From Halarchaeum rubridurum (GTDB lineage Archaea > Halobacteriota > Halobacteria > Halobacteriales > Halobacteriaceae), in assembly GCF_014647115.1 (NCBI RefSeq), contig NZ_BMOO01000007.1, forward strand, positions 1-64,000: a stretch of 64,000 nucleotides of DNA, given 5' to 3'. The translations under genes and the position numbers were made by a program. Each line of letters begins with the position of its first letter. The stretch's first letter is position 1. This document shows, piece after piece, positions 55,043 through 64,000 of this stretch. Under the pieces are notes generated by a model that saw only the letters and a program-made list of their open reading frames with translations, was not told where the DNA came from and searched no databases.

Positions 55043-55165
55043 CGTTTAAGTACTTCCCGTCACAAGTAGTAGCCACGAAGGGCATTCTGCGAGGCGTCAC
55101 GTGGCGAGCGGCCGCGCCGCTCGCGCTCGGCACGTCGCGGTTCCTGTGGAACCGCGTTATTCCTC
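55043..55165 (+). ncRNA. Candidate small RNA: orphan promoter and terminator-like hairpin
   Basis: A good haloarchaeal TATA box (GTTTAAGTA, about 55044-55052) on the plus strand has no protein gene behind it. About 65 bases past the expected transcript start, CGCGGTTCC-TGT-GGAACCGCG (55136-55156) forms a perfect 9-bp stem followed by TTATT. No ATG occurs in the transcript. It could be a short noncoding RNA or merely a divergent promoter remnant. Confidence 0.3.
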
Positions 55166-55275
55166 ACGGGTCGCTCACGCTCACGGCTCCGCCGTTCGCC
55201 CTCCGCAGCGCTTCGCGCCGCGCGACGCTCCCCGTTCGACTACTCCGCGGGCCCTCGCTATCGCTCGGCCCCGCG

Positions 55276-56379
55276 TTATTCCTCGAAGCCGTCCTCGAAC
55301 CGAAACGTCCCGTTCCGCTGGACGACCTCGCCGTCGACCTCGATGCGCGAGTCCTCACTCATGTCGACGATCATGTCGACGTGGACGGCGGACTCGTTCG
55401 GCTCCCGGTCGTCGGGGACGCACTCGTCGTAGGCCATCCCGACCGCGAGGTGGACCGTATCGCCCATCTTCTCGTCGAAGAGCATGTTGTAGGTGAACCG
55501 GTCGATGTCGCGGTTCATCCCGATGCCGAGCTCGCCGAGGTAGCGCGCGCCCTCGTCGGTGTCGAGGACGTCGCCGAGGACGTCGGCGTTCCGGTCGGCG
55601 TCGTAGTCGACCACGCGTCCCCCCTCGAACGTCAGGGAGGCGTTCTCGATTTCGTGGCTCTGGTGGTAGAGCGGGAGGTCGAAGCGCACCTCGCCCTCGA
55701 CGCTGTCGGGGACGGGCGCGGTGAACACCTCGCCGCCGGGGAGGTTGTGCTCGCCGTGGTCGTTGAGCGTCTTCATCCCCGCGACGCTCATCGTGAGGTC
55801 CGTCTCGTCGCCGGAGACGATACGCACCTCCTCCGCGGGGTCGAGGACCTCCACCATCTGCTGTTGGTGTTCGCGTTGGGCCTCCCAGTCCTTGTCGACG
55901 GCGTTCCACACGAAGTCCTGGTAGGCCTCGGTGCTCATGTCGGCGAGCTGCGCGTTCGCGGGCGTCGGATACTGCGTGAGACACCAGCGCGTGTCGAGGA
56001 GTTCGGCGCGGGCGGGGGCGTACGCGCGCTGGTAGGCGGCCTGGGCGTCGCCCTCGACGTCGCGCATCTCGGTGACGTTCTCGTCGCCGCGGATGCGGAT
56101 CGCGGCGTCCGTGTTCTCGTAGAGCGCGGTGAGGTGGTCGGGCTCGTCGAGGTCGTCGGTGTCGACGTTGCGGAGGTATGCGCGCTCTGCGCGCGGGCTC
56201 CCGAAGCGGCCGTTGGAGAGCATCACGGGGTGCGCGCCGCGCTCCGCGAGGAGCTCGTAGACGGCGACCGCGAAGTCCTCGGCGGCGGGCGGGGCGGTGA
56301 CGACGACGCGGTCGCCCGCCTCGATGTCCGTGGAGTGCTCGACGACGATTTCGGCGTGTCTCCGAACGCGCGGGTCCAT
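55276..56379 (-). CDS. Aminopeptidase, M29 family
   Basis: Metallo-aminopeptidase of 367 aa related to thermophilic AmpS/PepS. RVRRHAEIVVEHSTDIEAGDRVVVTAPP is the N-terminal domain; the metal-binding C-terminal domain shows NLPGGEVFTAPVPDSVEGEVRFD (Glu ligand), RYLGELGIGMNRDIDRFTYNMLFDEKMGDTVHLAVGMAYDE (Glu and His ligands) and SAVHVDMIVDMS (His, Asp). It releases N-terminal residues from peptides using two metal ions in relatives. Start 56379 gives MDPRVRRHA. The ltaE gene is divergent. Confidence 0.9.
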   Translation of the reverse strand: MDPRVRRHAEIVVEHSTDIEAGDRVVVTAPPAAEDFAVAVYELLAERGAHPVMLSNGRFGSPRAERAYLRNVDTDDLDEPDHLTALYENTDAAIRIRGDENVTEMRDVEGDAQAAYQRAYAPARAELLDTRWCLTQYPTPANAQLADMSTEAYQDFVWNAVDKDWEAQREHQQQMVEVLDPAEEVRIVSGDETDLTMSVAGMKTLNDHGEHNLPGGEVFTAPVPDSVEGEVRFDLPLYHQSHEIENASLTFEGGRVVDYDADRNADVLGDVLDTDEGARYLGELGIGMNRDIDRFTYNMLFDEKMGDTVHLAVGMAYDECVPDDREPNESAVHVDMIVDMSEDSRIEVDGEVVQRNGTFRFEDGFEE

Positions 56380-56457
56380 GTGGGAGACCACGGCGAGGCG
56401 CGCCAAACCGCTTGCGGAGGGGGCGGGGTTTTGGGCGGCGAGCGACGAGGGCAGAGT

Positions 56458-57530
<1,073 letters not shown>

Positions 57531-57534
<4 letters not shown>

Positions 57535-57659
57535 CGCTCGCGTTGGCCCTCGCGGAAGCTCAACAGCGTCCGACGGAGGAGGAGGTAGCAGAAGAAGAAG
57601 AAGCCGAGGACGAGGACGAGGAGGCCGTAGAACACCGGGTCGCCGGGGAGGCCGAACAT
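57531..57659 (-). CDS. Single-span small membrane protein
   Basis: A 42-aa protein, MFGLPGDPVFYGLLVLVLGF followed by FFFCYLLLRRTLLSFREGQRER. One strongly hydrophobic helix, positive-inside tail. The stop codons of this gene and of ltaE overlap within CTAG. A real gene is supported by the clean helix plus charged tail; its function is unknown. Confidence 0.6.
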
Positions 57660-57836
57660 ACCCGAGGTGTGCGTCCCGGGCGGCAAAGCGGTTTCGCCGC
57701 GCGGCGCGCGAGAGGGGGGGAGTGTTGGGTGGGGCGGAACGAAGCGGGGGGACGTAGCGAACGACCGCGATGAGTGAAAGGCGCGTTTGAGCCTGGGGGA
57801 GTCCCTTGGCGGGTGCCCCCGAAGGAGTGATACGGG

Positions 57837-57852
57837 CGCGACGGACGTCGCG
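57837..57852. terminator. Hairpin beyond the metallophosphoesterase stop
   Basis: CGCGAC (57837-57842), loop GGAC, GTCGCG (57847-57852), ten bases past the stop of the minus-strand phosphoesterase gene. The rest of the 202-base gap back to 57660 is GC-rich and holds no gene; an imperfect GGGGG/CCCCC stem lies near 57793-57820. Confidence 0.4.
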
Positions 57853-57861
57853 TCCGCCCCG

Positions 57862-58377
57862 CTAGTTTCGGCCCTCCACCCGGAACGACTCCAAACGGTC
57901 GCCCTCGCGGTCGCGTATCTCGCCCGCGAGGCCGCCCGCGTCGGGCGTGAGCACCGCGTGCGACGCGGGGTTCCCTCGCGGTTCCGCGTGACTCCCCGGA
58001 TTCAGTAACGTGCAGTGCTCGGTCTCGGTGACGCTCGGGCGGTGCGTGTGCCCGGAGACGACGAGGTCCGCGCCGCGCTCGCGGCCGAACATGGCGAGAC
58101 CGGTCGGTCCGCCGCGTCTGCGATGGGTGAGCGCGACGCGGACGCCCGCGAGGTCGACGGTCCGGGCGGCGGGGAGACGCTCGCGGACGGCCTCGGTGTC
58201 GCTGTTGCCGTGGACGGCGTGGAGGCGCTCGGCGGCGTCGTGGAAGGCGTCGAGCGCAGCCTCCGTGGTGAAGTCGCCAGCGTGGAGCACGGCGTCGGCG
58301 TCCGCGACGGCGTCGCGGACCGCGCCCGCGAGCTCGTGGCCGGTGTGGCTGTGCGTGTCGCTGAGGACGGCGAACAT
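57862..58377 (-). CDS. YfcE-type metallophosphoesterase
   Basis: Calcineurin-like phosphoesterase of 171 aa. All five metal motifs are visible: VLSDTHSHTG, VLHAGDFTTE, VHGNSDTE, LTHRRRGG (His) and VVSGHTHRPSVTE. Family enzymes hydrolyse phosphodiesters with two metal ions (YfcE/MJ0936 group); natural substrate unknown. Start MFAVLSDTH at 58377. It is divergent from the cation transporter gene. Confidence 0.92.
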   Translation of the reverse strand: MFAVLSDTHSHTGHELAGAVRDAVADADAVLHAGDFTTEAALDAFHDAAERLHAVHGNSDTEAVRERLPAARTVDLAGVRVALTHRRRGGPTGLAMFGRERGADLVVSGHTHRPSVTETEHCTLLNPGSHAEPRGNPASHAVLTPDAGGLAGEIRDREGDRLESFRVEGRN

Positions 58378-58463
58378 GCCCGGGGGTTCGCGCGGGAGAG
58401 AGAAAGGTGCGGCGACGCGGCGGGGGCCGTGCCTTTAGGTGGCGGCCGCTCCTTGCCCCGCCA

Positions 58464-59429
58464 ATGGCGAGTTCGAAGCGCGTCGTGGTCGCGGCCGGGA
58501 TAGCCAACGGCGCTATCGCGGTCCTGAAGTTCCTCGGCTTTCTCCTGACCGGGAGCCCCGCGATGCTCTCGGAGACGTATCACTCCATCTCCGACACGGG
58601 CAATCAGGTGTTCTTGCTCATCGGCCTCCGGTACAGCGGCCGGGAGGCCGACCGCACCCACCCCTTCGGCTACGGGAAGGCGCAGTTCTTCTACAGCTTC
58701 CTCGTGAGCGTCCTCCTCTTCGGCATCGCGGGCTGGATGTCCCTGACGCACGGCTACGAGGCCATCGTCCACGGCCACGGCGGCGGGCTCCACGGGACGG
58801 TCGAGTTCCTCGGCGCGAGCTTCCGCGCCGTCTACGTGAACTACGCCGTGCTCATCGGCGCGTTCGGCTTCGAGGGGTACGCGCTCGTCACGGCCTACCG
58901 GGGGATGCGAGTCGACATGGAAGCGCACGGCTGGACGAGCTTCGTCGAGGCGTTCAAGAAGACGAGCAACATCACGACGCTCACGGCGTTCACCGAGGAC
59001 ACCGTCGCCGTCTGCGGTATCGTGCTCGCGTTCGTCGGCGTCCTCCTCACGGACGTCACCGGGAACCCGCTGTGGGACGGCCTCGCCGCGCTCTGCATCG
59101 GCCTCCTCCTCATGGGGTTCGCGCTCGCGCTCGCGTGGGAGAACAAGCGCCTCCTGCTCGGCGAGTCGCTGCCGAAGAACGAGGAGGACGAACTGCGCGC
59201 GACCGTCGCGGGCTGGGAGGGCGTCGCCGACGTCGTCGACTTCCGCACGGTCTACTTCGGGCCGAACCGCGTGCTCGTCGCGACCGACGTCGCGTTCGCG
59301 GACGACCTCGATACCGGCGAGGTCGACGAGCGCATCACCGCCATCGAGGACGCGCTCATCGAGCAGGACCCCGGGGTCCGCAAGGTCTACATCGAGCCCG
59401 AGACGGCGACGAGCGCGGGCGGACACTGA
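58464..59429 (+). CDS. Cation diffusion facilitator family transporter
   Basis: Membrane protein of 321 aa that exports divalent metals in exchange for protons in relatives. Six helices are present; the helix-2 metal site is SETYHSISDTGNQVFLL, the cytoplasmic link is RTHPFGYGKAQFFYS, and the helix-5 site is LTAFTEDTVAVCGIVLAF, where the first ligand is not His (TEDTV). The C-terminal cytoplasmic domain ends in VRKVYIEPETA. Zn, Fe or Mn cannot be told apart. CTTTAGG lies about 27 bases before the ATG. Confidence 0.92.
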   Translation: MASSKRVVVAAGIANGAIAVLKFLGFLLTGSPAMLSETYHSISDTGNQVFLLIGLRYSGREADRTHPFGYGKAQFFYSFLVSVLLFGIAGWMSLTHGYEAIVHGHGGGLHGTVEFLGASFRAVYVNYAVLIGAFGFEGYALVTAYRGMRVDMEAHGWTSFVEAFKKTSNITTLTAFTEDTVAVCGIVLAFVGVLLTDVTGNPLWDGLAALCIGLLLMGFALALAWENKRLLLGESLPKNEEDELRATVAGWEGVADVVDFRTVYFGPNRVLVATDVAFADDLDTGEVDERITAIEDALIEQDPGVRKVYIEPETATSAGGH

Positions 59430-59507
59430 CGGGACACGCGCGCCGTCCCGCGACCGAGCGGGCTCGCGGAAACCCTTAACCGAGCGAGCGACCAACTACG
59501 GACGACT

Positions 59508-62000
59508 ATGGCGGCCACCGACGCGGACGCGGGGGAGTCGTACGTCGAGCACCCGCTGCTCGCCGAGGGGTTCCTCGAGGACCGGCGCTACCAGAGCGAC
59601 CTCGTCGAGACCGCCGTTGCCGACCACACGCTCGTCTGTCTCCCGACCGGGCTCGGGAAGACGACCGTCAGCCTCCGCGTCACCGCCGAGCGCCTGCGGG
59701 GCGACGTGGGCGCGAAGAGCCTCCTCCTCGCGCCGACGAAACCGCTCGTCGAGCAGCACGCGGCCTTCTACCGCGAGGCGCTCGAAATCCCCGAGGACGA
59801 GATCGTCGTCTTCACGGGCGACGTCCGCCCGGACGACCGCGCGGCGCTGTGGAACTCGGCGCGCGTCGTCGTCGCCACGCCCCAGGTCGTCGAGAACGAC
59901 CTCGTGGGCGGTCGAATCGACCTCCGCGACGTCGTCCACGTCACCTTCGACGAGTGCCACCGAGCGAGCGGCGACTACGCCTACGTCTACATCGCCGAGC
60001 GCTACCACGCGGACGCCGCCGACCCGCTCGTGACGGGAATGAGCGCCTCCCCCGGCGGTGACGAGGAGGAAATCCTCTCCGTCTGCGCGAACCTCGGCGT
60101 CCGCGAGGTCGCCGTGATGACGGAGGACGACGCCGACGTCGCCGACTACACCCACGACACCGACGTCGAGTGGGAGCGCATCGACCTCCCCGAGGAGGTC
60201 CTCGAAATCCGGGACTCGCTGAACGACGTCATCACCGAGCGGCTGGAGAAGCTGAAGGAGCTCGGCGTGACGCGCTCGACGCAGCCCGACATGTCGCAGA
60301 CGGACCTCAACCGGATGCGCGGGGAGCTCCGCGAGCTCATCGACAACGACCAGTCGGAGGGGTACGAGGGGATGAGCCTCCACGCGGAGGTGATGAAGCT
60401 CCGGCGCGCCGTCGAGCTCGTCGAGACCCAGAGCGTCGAGTCGGTGCGCAGGTACTTCGAGCGCCAGCGGAACGCCGCGCGCTCCTCGGGGGCGTCGAAG
60501 GCCTCCCAGCGCCTCGTGAGCGAGCCGCGCGTGAAGGAGGCGATGCGGCGCGCCGAGGAGTTCGACGGCCTCCACCCGAAGTTCCGCCGGGTGCGGATGC
60601 TCCTCGCGGAGACGCTCGGCATCGAGGAGGGCGAGCGCGTCATCGTCTTCACGGAGTCGCGCGACACCGCCGAGGCGCTCACGGAGTTCCTCGGCAACCA
60701 CTTCGACGCGCGGCGCTTCGTCGGGCAGGGCGACAAGGAGGGGTCGGACGGCATGTCCCAGAAAGAGCAGGGCGAGGTGCTCGACGCGTTCAAGGCCGGG
60801 GAGTTCGAGGTGCTCGTCTCGACGAGCGTCGCCGAGGAGGGCCTCGACGTCCCCGAGGTCGACCTCGTCTGCTTCTTCGAGCCCGTCCCGACCGCGATTC
60901 GCTCCGTCCAGCGCAAGGGCCGGACCGGCCGGCAGGCCGAGGGCCGCGTCGTCGTGCTGATGGCGGAGGACACCCGCGACGAGGCGTTCTTCTGGATATC
61001 GCGACGCCGCGAACAGGAGATGGAGGAGGAACTGCGGAGCCTCCAGTCGCTCGCGGACGACTTCGCGGCGGAACTCGGCGACCAGGGGACGCTCGACGAG
61101 TACGCGGACGGCGACGCGCCGGCGACGGGGAGCGCGAACGGCGTGAACGACGCGGACGGCGGGGCGGACGGCGGACGCGACGGTCCGAGCTCCGCGGACG
61201 GGCAGGCGGGGCTCGCGGACTTCGAAGACGGGTCGGGCGGAAGCGAGGGCGAAACCGACGACGCCGACGAAGCGGGCGAGGGGGCGAGTGCCGACGCCGA
61301 AAGTGAGGACGAGAGCACCGTCGCGCGCGCCGACCCGCCCGAGGACGAGGACCACGTCGAGGTCGTCGTCGACCAGCGCGAGTTGGAGTCGACCATCGCG
61401 CGCGACCTCTCGAAGCGCGAGCACGTCGAGACGCGTCTGGAGACGCTCGCGGTCGGCGACTACGTCCTCTCGGACCGGGTCGCGCTCGAACGCAAGAGCG
61501 TCGCGGACTTCCTCGACACCCTGCTCGGCGGGGACCGGGACCTCTTCGAGCAGGCCCGCGACCTCGCGCGCCACTACGACCGCCCCGTGCTCGTCCTCGA
61601 AGGCGGCGACCTCTACGGCGCGCGGAACGTCCACCCGAACGCCATCCGGGGGGCGCTCGCGTCGCTCGCCGTCGACTACGGTCTCAGCGTCCTCCGGACC
61701 GAGGACGAGGACGACACCGCGGACATGCTCGACGTCATCGCGGGCCGCGAGCAACTGACGCGGGACCGCGAGGTGTCCGTCCACGGCGAGAAGGGCGCGA
61801 AGACGCTCGCGGAACAACAGGAGTACGTCGTCTCGTCCATCGCAGACGTCGGCCCCGTGACGGCGCGCGCGCTCCTCACGCACTTCGGGAGCGTCGAGGC
61901 CGTCATGACCGCGGACGAGGAGACGCTGATGGAGGCCGACGGCGTCGGCGAAGTGACCGCCGAGCGCGTCCGCGAGGTCGTCGCGAGCGACTACGAGTAA
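59508..62000 (+). CDS. hef: Hef-type helicase/ERCC4 nuclease
   Basis: Archaeal XPF/FANCM homologue of 830 aa acting on stalled forks. Helicase part: Walker A LPTGLGKTT (45-53), DECH box (148-151), GMSASPGGDEEE, IVFTESRDTAEALTEFL and QRKGRTGRQAEGRVVVL (motif VI). A low-complexity acidic linker (about 535-620) leads to the ERCC4 nuclease with ERKSVAD at 661-667, then tandem HhH (ADVGPVTARALLTHFGS, EADGVGEVTAERVREVV). Both activities look intact. CTTAACC about 30 bases upstream of the ATG supports a leaderless start. Confidence 0.97.
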   Translation: MAATDADAGESYVEHPLLAEGFLEDRRYQSDLVETAVADHTLVCLPTGLGKTTVSLRVTAERLRGDVGAKSLLLAPTKPLVEQHAAFYREALEIPEDEIVVFTGDVRPDDRAALWNSARVVVATPQVVENDLVGGRIDLRDVVHVTFDECHRASGDYAYVYIAERYHADAADPLVTGMSASPGGDEEEILSVCANLGVREVAVMTEDDADVADYTHDTDVEWERIDLPEEVLEIRDSLNDVITERLEKLKELGVTRSTQPDMSQTDLNRMRGELRELIDNDQSEGYEGMSLHAEVMKLRRAVELVETQSVESVRRYFERQRNAARSSGASKASQRLVSEPRVKEAMRRAEEFDGLHPKFRRVRMLLAETLGIEEGERVIVFTESRDTAEALTEFLGNHFDARRFVGQGDKEGSDGMSQKEQGEVLDAFKAGEFEVLVSTSVAEEGLDVPEVDLVCFFEPVPTAIRSVQRKGRTGRQAEGRVVVLMAEDTRDEAFFWISRRREQEMEEELRSLQSLADDFAAELGDQGTLDEYADGDAPATGSANGVNDADGGADGGRDGPSSADGQAGLADFEDGSGGSEGETDDADEAGEGASADAESEDESTVARADPPEDEDHVEVVVDQRELESTIARDLSKREHVETRLETLAVGDYVLSDRVALERKSVADFLDTLLGGDRDLFEQARDLARHYDRPVLVLEGGDLYGARNVHPNAIRGALASLAVDYGLSVLRTEDEDDTADMLDVIAGREQLTRDREVSVHGEKGAKTLAEQQEYVVSSIADVGPVTARALLTHFGSVEAVMTADEETLMEADGVGEVTAERVREVVASDYE

Positions 62001-62022
62001 GAGCGGGAGGAGGGGACGACGG

Positions 62023-62415
62023 TCACGGGACGACGGTCACGGGGACGCGTTCCGCGTCCATCACCGTCTCGGTCGCGCTCCCGAGGATGGCGCGCTCGAC
62101 CGTCCCCGCGCCGTGGTGGCCCATCACGACGTGGTCGTACCCCTCGTCCGCGACGAGCGTCAGGACGTCCTCGCCGATGCGATTCGACGGCCGGAAGTCG
62201 AGGCTGACGTCGGTGCGGACGGCCGGGTCGTCCTCGACGTCGTGGGCGTCGAGGACGTCGCGGGCGCGACGGACTATCTCCTCGGTCGCCTCGTCGCGCG
62301 AATCCGTGATGTGGACGACGTGGAGCGCCGCGTCGTAGTTGGTCGCCATCTCCGCGGCGAACTCGAGGGCGCGGAAGCTACAGTCGGAGCCATCGACGGG
62401 GACGAGAATCTTCAC
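62023..62415 (-). CDS. Universal stress protein (UspA family)
   Basis: Single-domain UspA protein of 130 aa. KILVPVDGSDCSFRALEFAAEMA is the N-terminal strand-loop and VVMGHHGAGTVERAILGSATETV the ATP-binding GxxG-9-GS/T motif, with VPVTVVP at the end, so it is an ATP-binding type. Role in stress response is inferred from the family. Convergent with hef. Confidence 0.93.
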   Translation of the reverse strand: MKILVPVDGSDCSFRALEFAAEMATNYDAALHVVHITDSRDEATEEIVRRARDVLDAHDVEDDPAVRTDVSLDFRPSNRIGEDVLTLVADEGYDHVVMGHHGAGTVERAILGSATETVMDAERVPVTVVP

Positions 62416-62447
62416 ACCCGACTCTCGTCTCGCGGCGTGTTAAAGCT

Positions 62448-63242
62448 TCAGCGGAGCGCGTCGAGTGCCTCGGCGGCCTCGCGGGCGGCCTCCGCGAGTT
62501 CGCGGGCGCTCCGCGGGTCCTCGGCGGCCGCGGCGCGCTCGGCGAGGCGGGCCACGCTCCGCGAGAGGGCGGCGCGAGCGTCCGAGACGTCGCCGGACGC
62601 CTCCGCGGACGGCGAGGTGTCGGGGGCCGCCGGTGCGGCCGGCCCGTGCTCGTGTACGGACTCGGCGGCCGCGGACTCGGCCGTCCCCTCACCGCGGGGG
62701 TCCGCACGGACGTCGTGCGTGTGCTCCTCGGGCGCGTCGGCGTCGACGTCGGCGACGTTCGTCACGGACGTCGTGGGCGCGCCGGTCGACGGCTGTGATG
62801 CGTCGGCGCTCTCCTTCGGCGTCCCCTCGGGTGTCGCGGCGTCGCCACCCGTCGCGGCCGTGCGCGGACGCGGTTCGCCCGAGTCGCCACCCGTCACGGC
62901 CGTCGACGACGCTCCCGCGCCGGCCTCGGCGCCAGCAGACGTGTCGGCGTTCCCCGCGGCCGTCGCACCGGTGTCGGCGTCCGCCGTCGCGCGCTCGCCG
63001 GCCGCGTCGGGTTCGGGTTCGCCCTCGGCCTGACAGGTCGGGCAGAACTCCCGCCCCTCGTAGCGAAAGAGCGGGTTCCCGCAACGGTCGCAGTGCTTGT
63101 TCGTCATCGTCGCCCCCTGGAGGAGGAGTTCGCTCATCCGGCCGGTGCGCTCGCGGTCCTCCGCGTCGCGGGCGTACTTCTCGCGGAGTTCGCGTTTCTG
63201 CGCCTCCCGGTCGAACCCCTCGGGGTCGTCGCGCTCGCTCAT
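62448..63242 (-). CDS. Autoantigen p27-type zinc-ribbon protein
   Basis: Protein of 264 aa of the Sjogren's syndrome/scleroderma autoantigen 1 family. A charged N-terminus (RELREKYARDAEDRERTGRM, MSELLLQGATMTN) is followed by the zinc ribbon HCDRCGNPLFRYEGREFCPTC. About residues 75-215 form an Ala/Thr/Asp/Gly-rich linker, and the last 45 residues are helical (RAALSRSVARLAERAAAAED). Function in archaea unknown. Start 63242 (MSERDDPEG) is preferred to a GTG two codons earlier. Confidence 0.87.
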   Translation of the reverse strand: MSERDDPEGFDREAQKRELREKYARDAEDRERTGRMSELLLQGATMTNKHCDRCGNPLFRYEGREFCPTCQAEGEPEPDAAGERATADADTGATAAGNADTSAGAEAGAGASSTAVTGGDSGEPRPRTAATGGDAATPEGTPKESADASQPSTGAPTTSVTNVADVDADAPEEHTHDVRADPRGEGTAESAAAESVHEHGPAAPAAPDTSPSAEASGDVSDARAALSRSVARLAERAAAAEDPRSARELAEAAREAAEALDALR

Positions 63243-63344
63243 ACCCACGGTGAGGGCGCGCGCGCCGAAAAGGATTGGTGACGCCGCGAGGCGGCCCCGG
63301 TGGCGGTACGCTTAACGGACTCCTCCGCCACCGATACAGGTGTC

Positions 63345-64000
63345 ATGACGAAAGTGAGCATCGTCGGTGCGGCGGGGACGGTCGGCGCGGCGGCGGGCTA
63401 CAGCCTCGCGCTACGGGACGTCGTGGACGAACTCGTGTTCGTCGACATCCCTGACCAGGCGGACGTCACGGTCGGACAGGCGGCGGACGCGAACCACGGC
63501 ATCGCGTACGACTCGAACACCGAGGTGTACCAGGGCGACTACGCGGACACCGCGGGCTCCGACGTCGTCGTCATCACCGCCGGCATCCCGCGCGAACCCG
63601 GCCAGTCGCGCCTCGACCTCGCGGGCGACAACGCGCCGATCATGGCGGACATCGGCGACTCGCTCGCCGAGTACAGCGACGACTTCGTCACCGTCACCAC
63701 CTCGAACCCGGTCGACCTGCTCAACCGCCACCTCTACGAGACGGGCGAGCGCGAACGCTCGAAGGTGATCGGCTTCGGCGGCCGCCTCGACTCCGCGCGC
63801 TTTCGCTACGTGCTCAGCGAGCGCTTCGACACCCCGGTGCAGAACGTCGAGGCGACCATCCTCGGGGAGCACGGCGACGCCCAGGTCCCCGTCTTCTCGA
63901 AGGTCCGCGTCGACGGCCGCGACCCGCGCTTCAGCGACGACCAGAAGGTGGCCATCCTCGACGAACTCCAGCGCTCCGCGATGGACGTCATCGAACGCAA
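63345..64000 (+). CDS. mdh: Malate dehydrogenase, 5' part (truncated by window end)
   Basis: LDH-like malate dehydrogenase of the haloarchaeal type; the first 218 codons are visible and the frame is still open at the end. [21 protein letters not shown] is the NAD-binding GxxGxx[22 protein letters not shown] contains the substrate arginine loop that sets malate against lactate; [16 protein letters not shown] has the catalytic His. CTTAACG at 63311-63317 lies about 30 bases before the ATG. It oxidises malate to oxaloacetate in the citric acid cycle. Confidence 0.95.
   Translation, partial: MTKVSIVGAAGTVGAAAGYSLALRDVVDELVFVDIPDQADVTVGQAADANHGIAYDSNTEVYQGDYADTAGSDVVVITAGIPREPGQSRLDLAGDNAPIMADIGDSLAEYSDDFVTVTTSNPVDLLNRHLYETGERERSKVIGFGGRLDSARFRYVLSERFDTPVQNVEATILGEHGDAQVPVFSKVRVDGRDPRFSDDQKVAILDELQRSAMDVIER

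Noticed and set aside
57765-57835. Possible C/D-box RNA (GCGATGAGTGA and a GGGGG/CCCCC stem)
   Set aside because: A box C-like GCGATGA is present, but there is no CTGA box D in a suitable position, so the class cannot be supported.

Overview
The window is a very GC-rich stretch of a haloarchaeal chromosome (class Halobacteria). The evidence is the acidic proteins, many leaderless genes with a TATA box (TTTAAG, CTTATAG, TTTATA) about 27 bases before the start codon, GTG starts in ATGA/GTGA overlaps, and archaeal core genes: PolD large subunit, Hef, SRP54, an XPD-like helicase and LysW-dependent arginine synthesis. Several haloarchaeal families are present (DUF5783, DUF7130-like, DUF7556-like, salactin-type actin, Bat-type regulator). 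I cannot name the genus. There is no complete mobile element, CRISPR array or rRNA. One tRNA, Arg(TCT), is present.

Layout. 0-4.2 kb: tetrapyrrole operon hemL, hemC, SUMT, hemD. 4.2-7.5 kb: a DHH/RecJ-like nuclease, a GNAT acetyltransferase, DUF5783, a NifU-type Fe-S scaffold and a rubredoxin-like protein. 7.7-10.5 kb: a diaminobutyrate aminotransferase/decarboxylase pair that would make 1,3-diaminopropane. 11.3-16.4 kb: PolD large subunit split by a 510-residue intein at its catalytic DGDED motif. 16.5-21 kb: a PPC-domain protein, DUF7556-like, a structured 528-bp intergenic region, CBS protein, glyS, dolichol kinase and a tiny membrane protein. 21-25.5 kb: XPD-like helicase, HicB-like/PIN toxin-antitoxin pair, a beta-hydroxyacid dehydrogenase and a LigT-like protein.

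25.6-33.9 kb: arginine cluster argG, argH, lysW, lysX, argC, argD, argE, argF. The carrier-linked kinase gene argB is absent; argC and argD abut without a base between them. An Arg-rich leader ORF with a hairpin lies upstream of argG. 34-43.2 kb: Bat-type regulator, thrC, serA, serB, metX and metY, i.e. serine, threonine and methionine metabolism, with a 420-bp palindrome array between the convergent serB and metX. 43.3-50.5 kb: NAD-dependent DNA ligase, SRP54, an MFS transporter, two tandem MgtE-like half transporters, and UPF0201 and UPF0200 proteins.

50.6-64 kb: YccF and XapX membrane proteins, tRNA-Arg with a duplicated 3' fragment (an apparent old attachment scar), a membrane protein with an internal repeat, salactin-type actin, zinc-ribbon proteins, M29 aminopeptidase, threonine aldolase, metallophosphoesterase, cation diffusion facilitator, Hef helicase/nuclease, UspA, a p27-type zinc-ribbon protein and the 5' part of malate dehydrogenase, cut by the window end.

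Most of the window is conserved housekeeping sequence. The unusual content lies in the arginine cluster (missing kinase, leader ORF), the intein, and several structured intergenic repeats at gene 3' ends.
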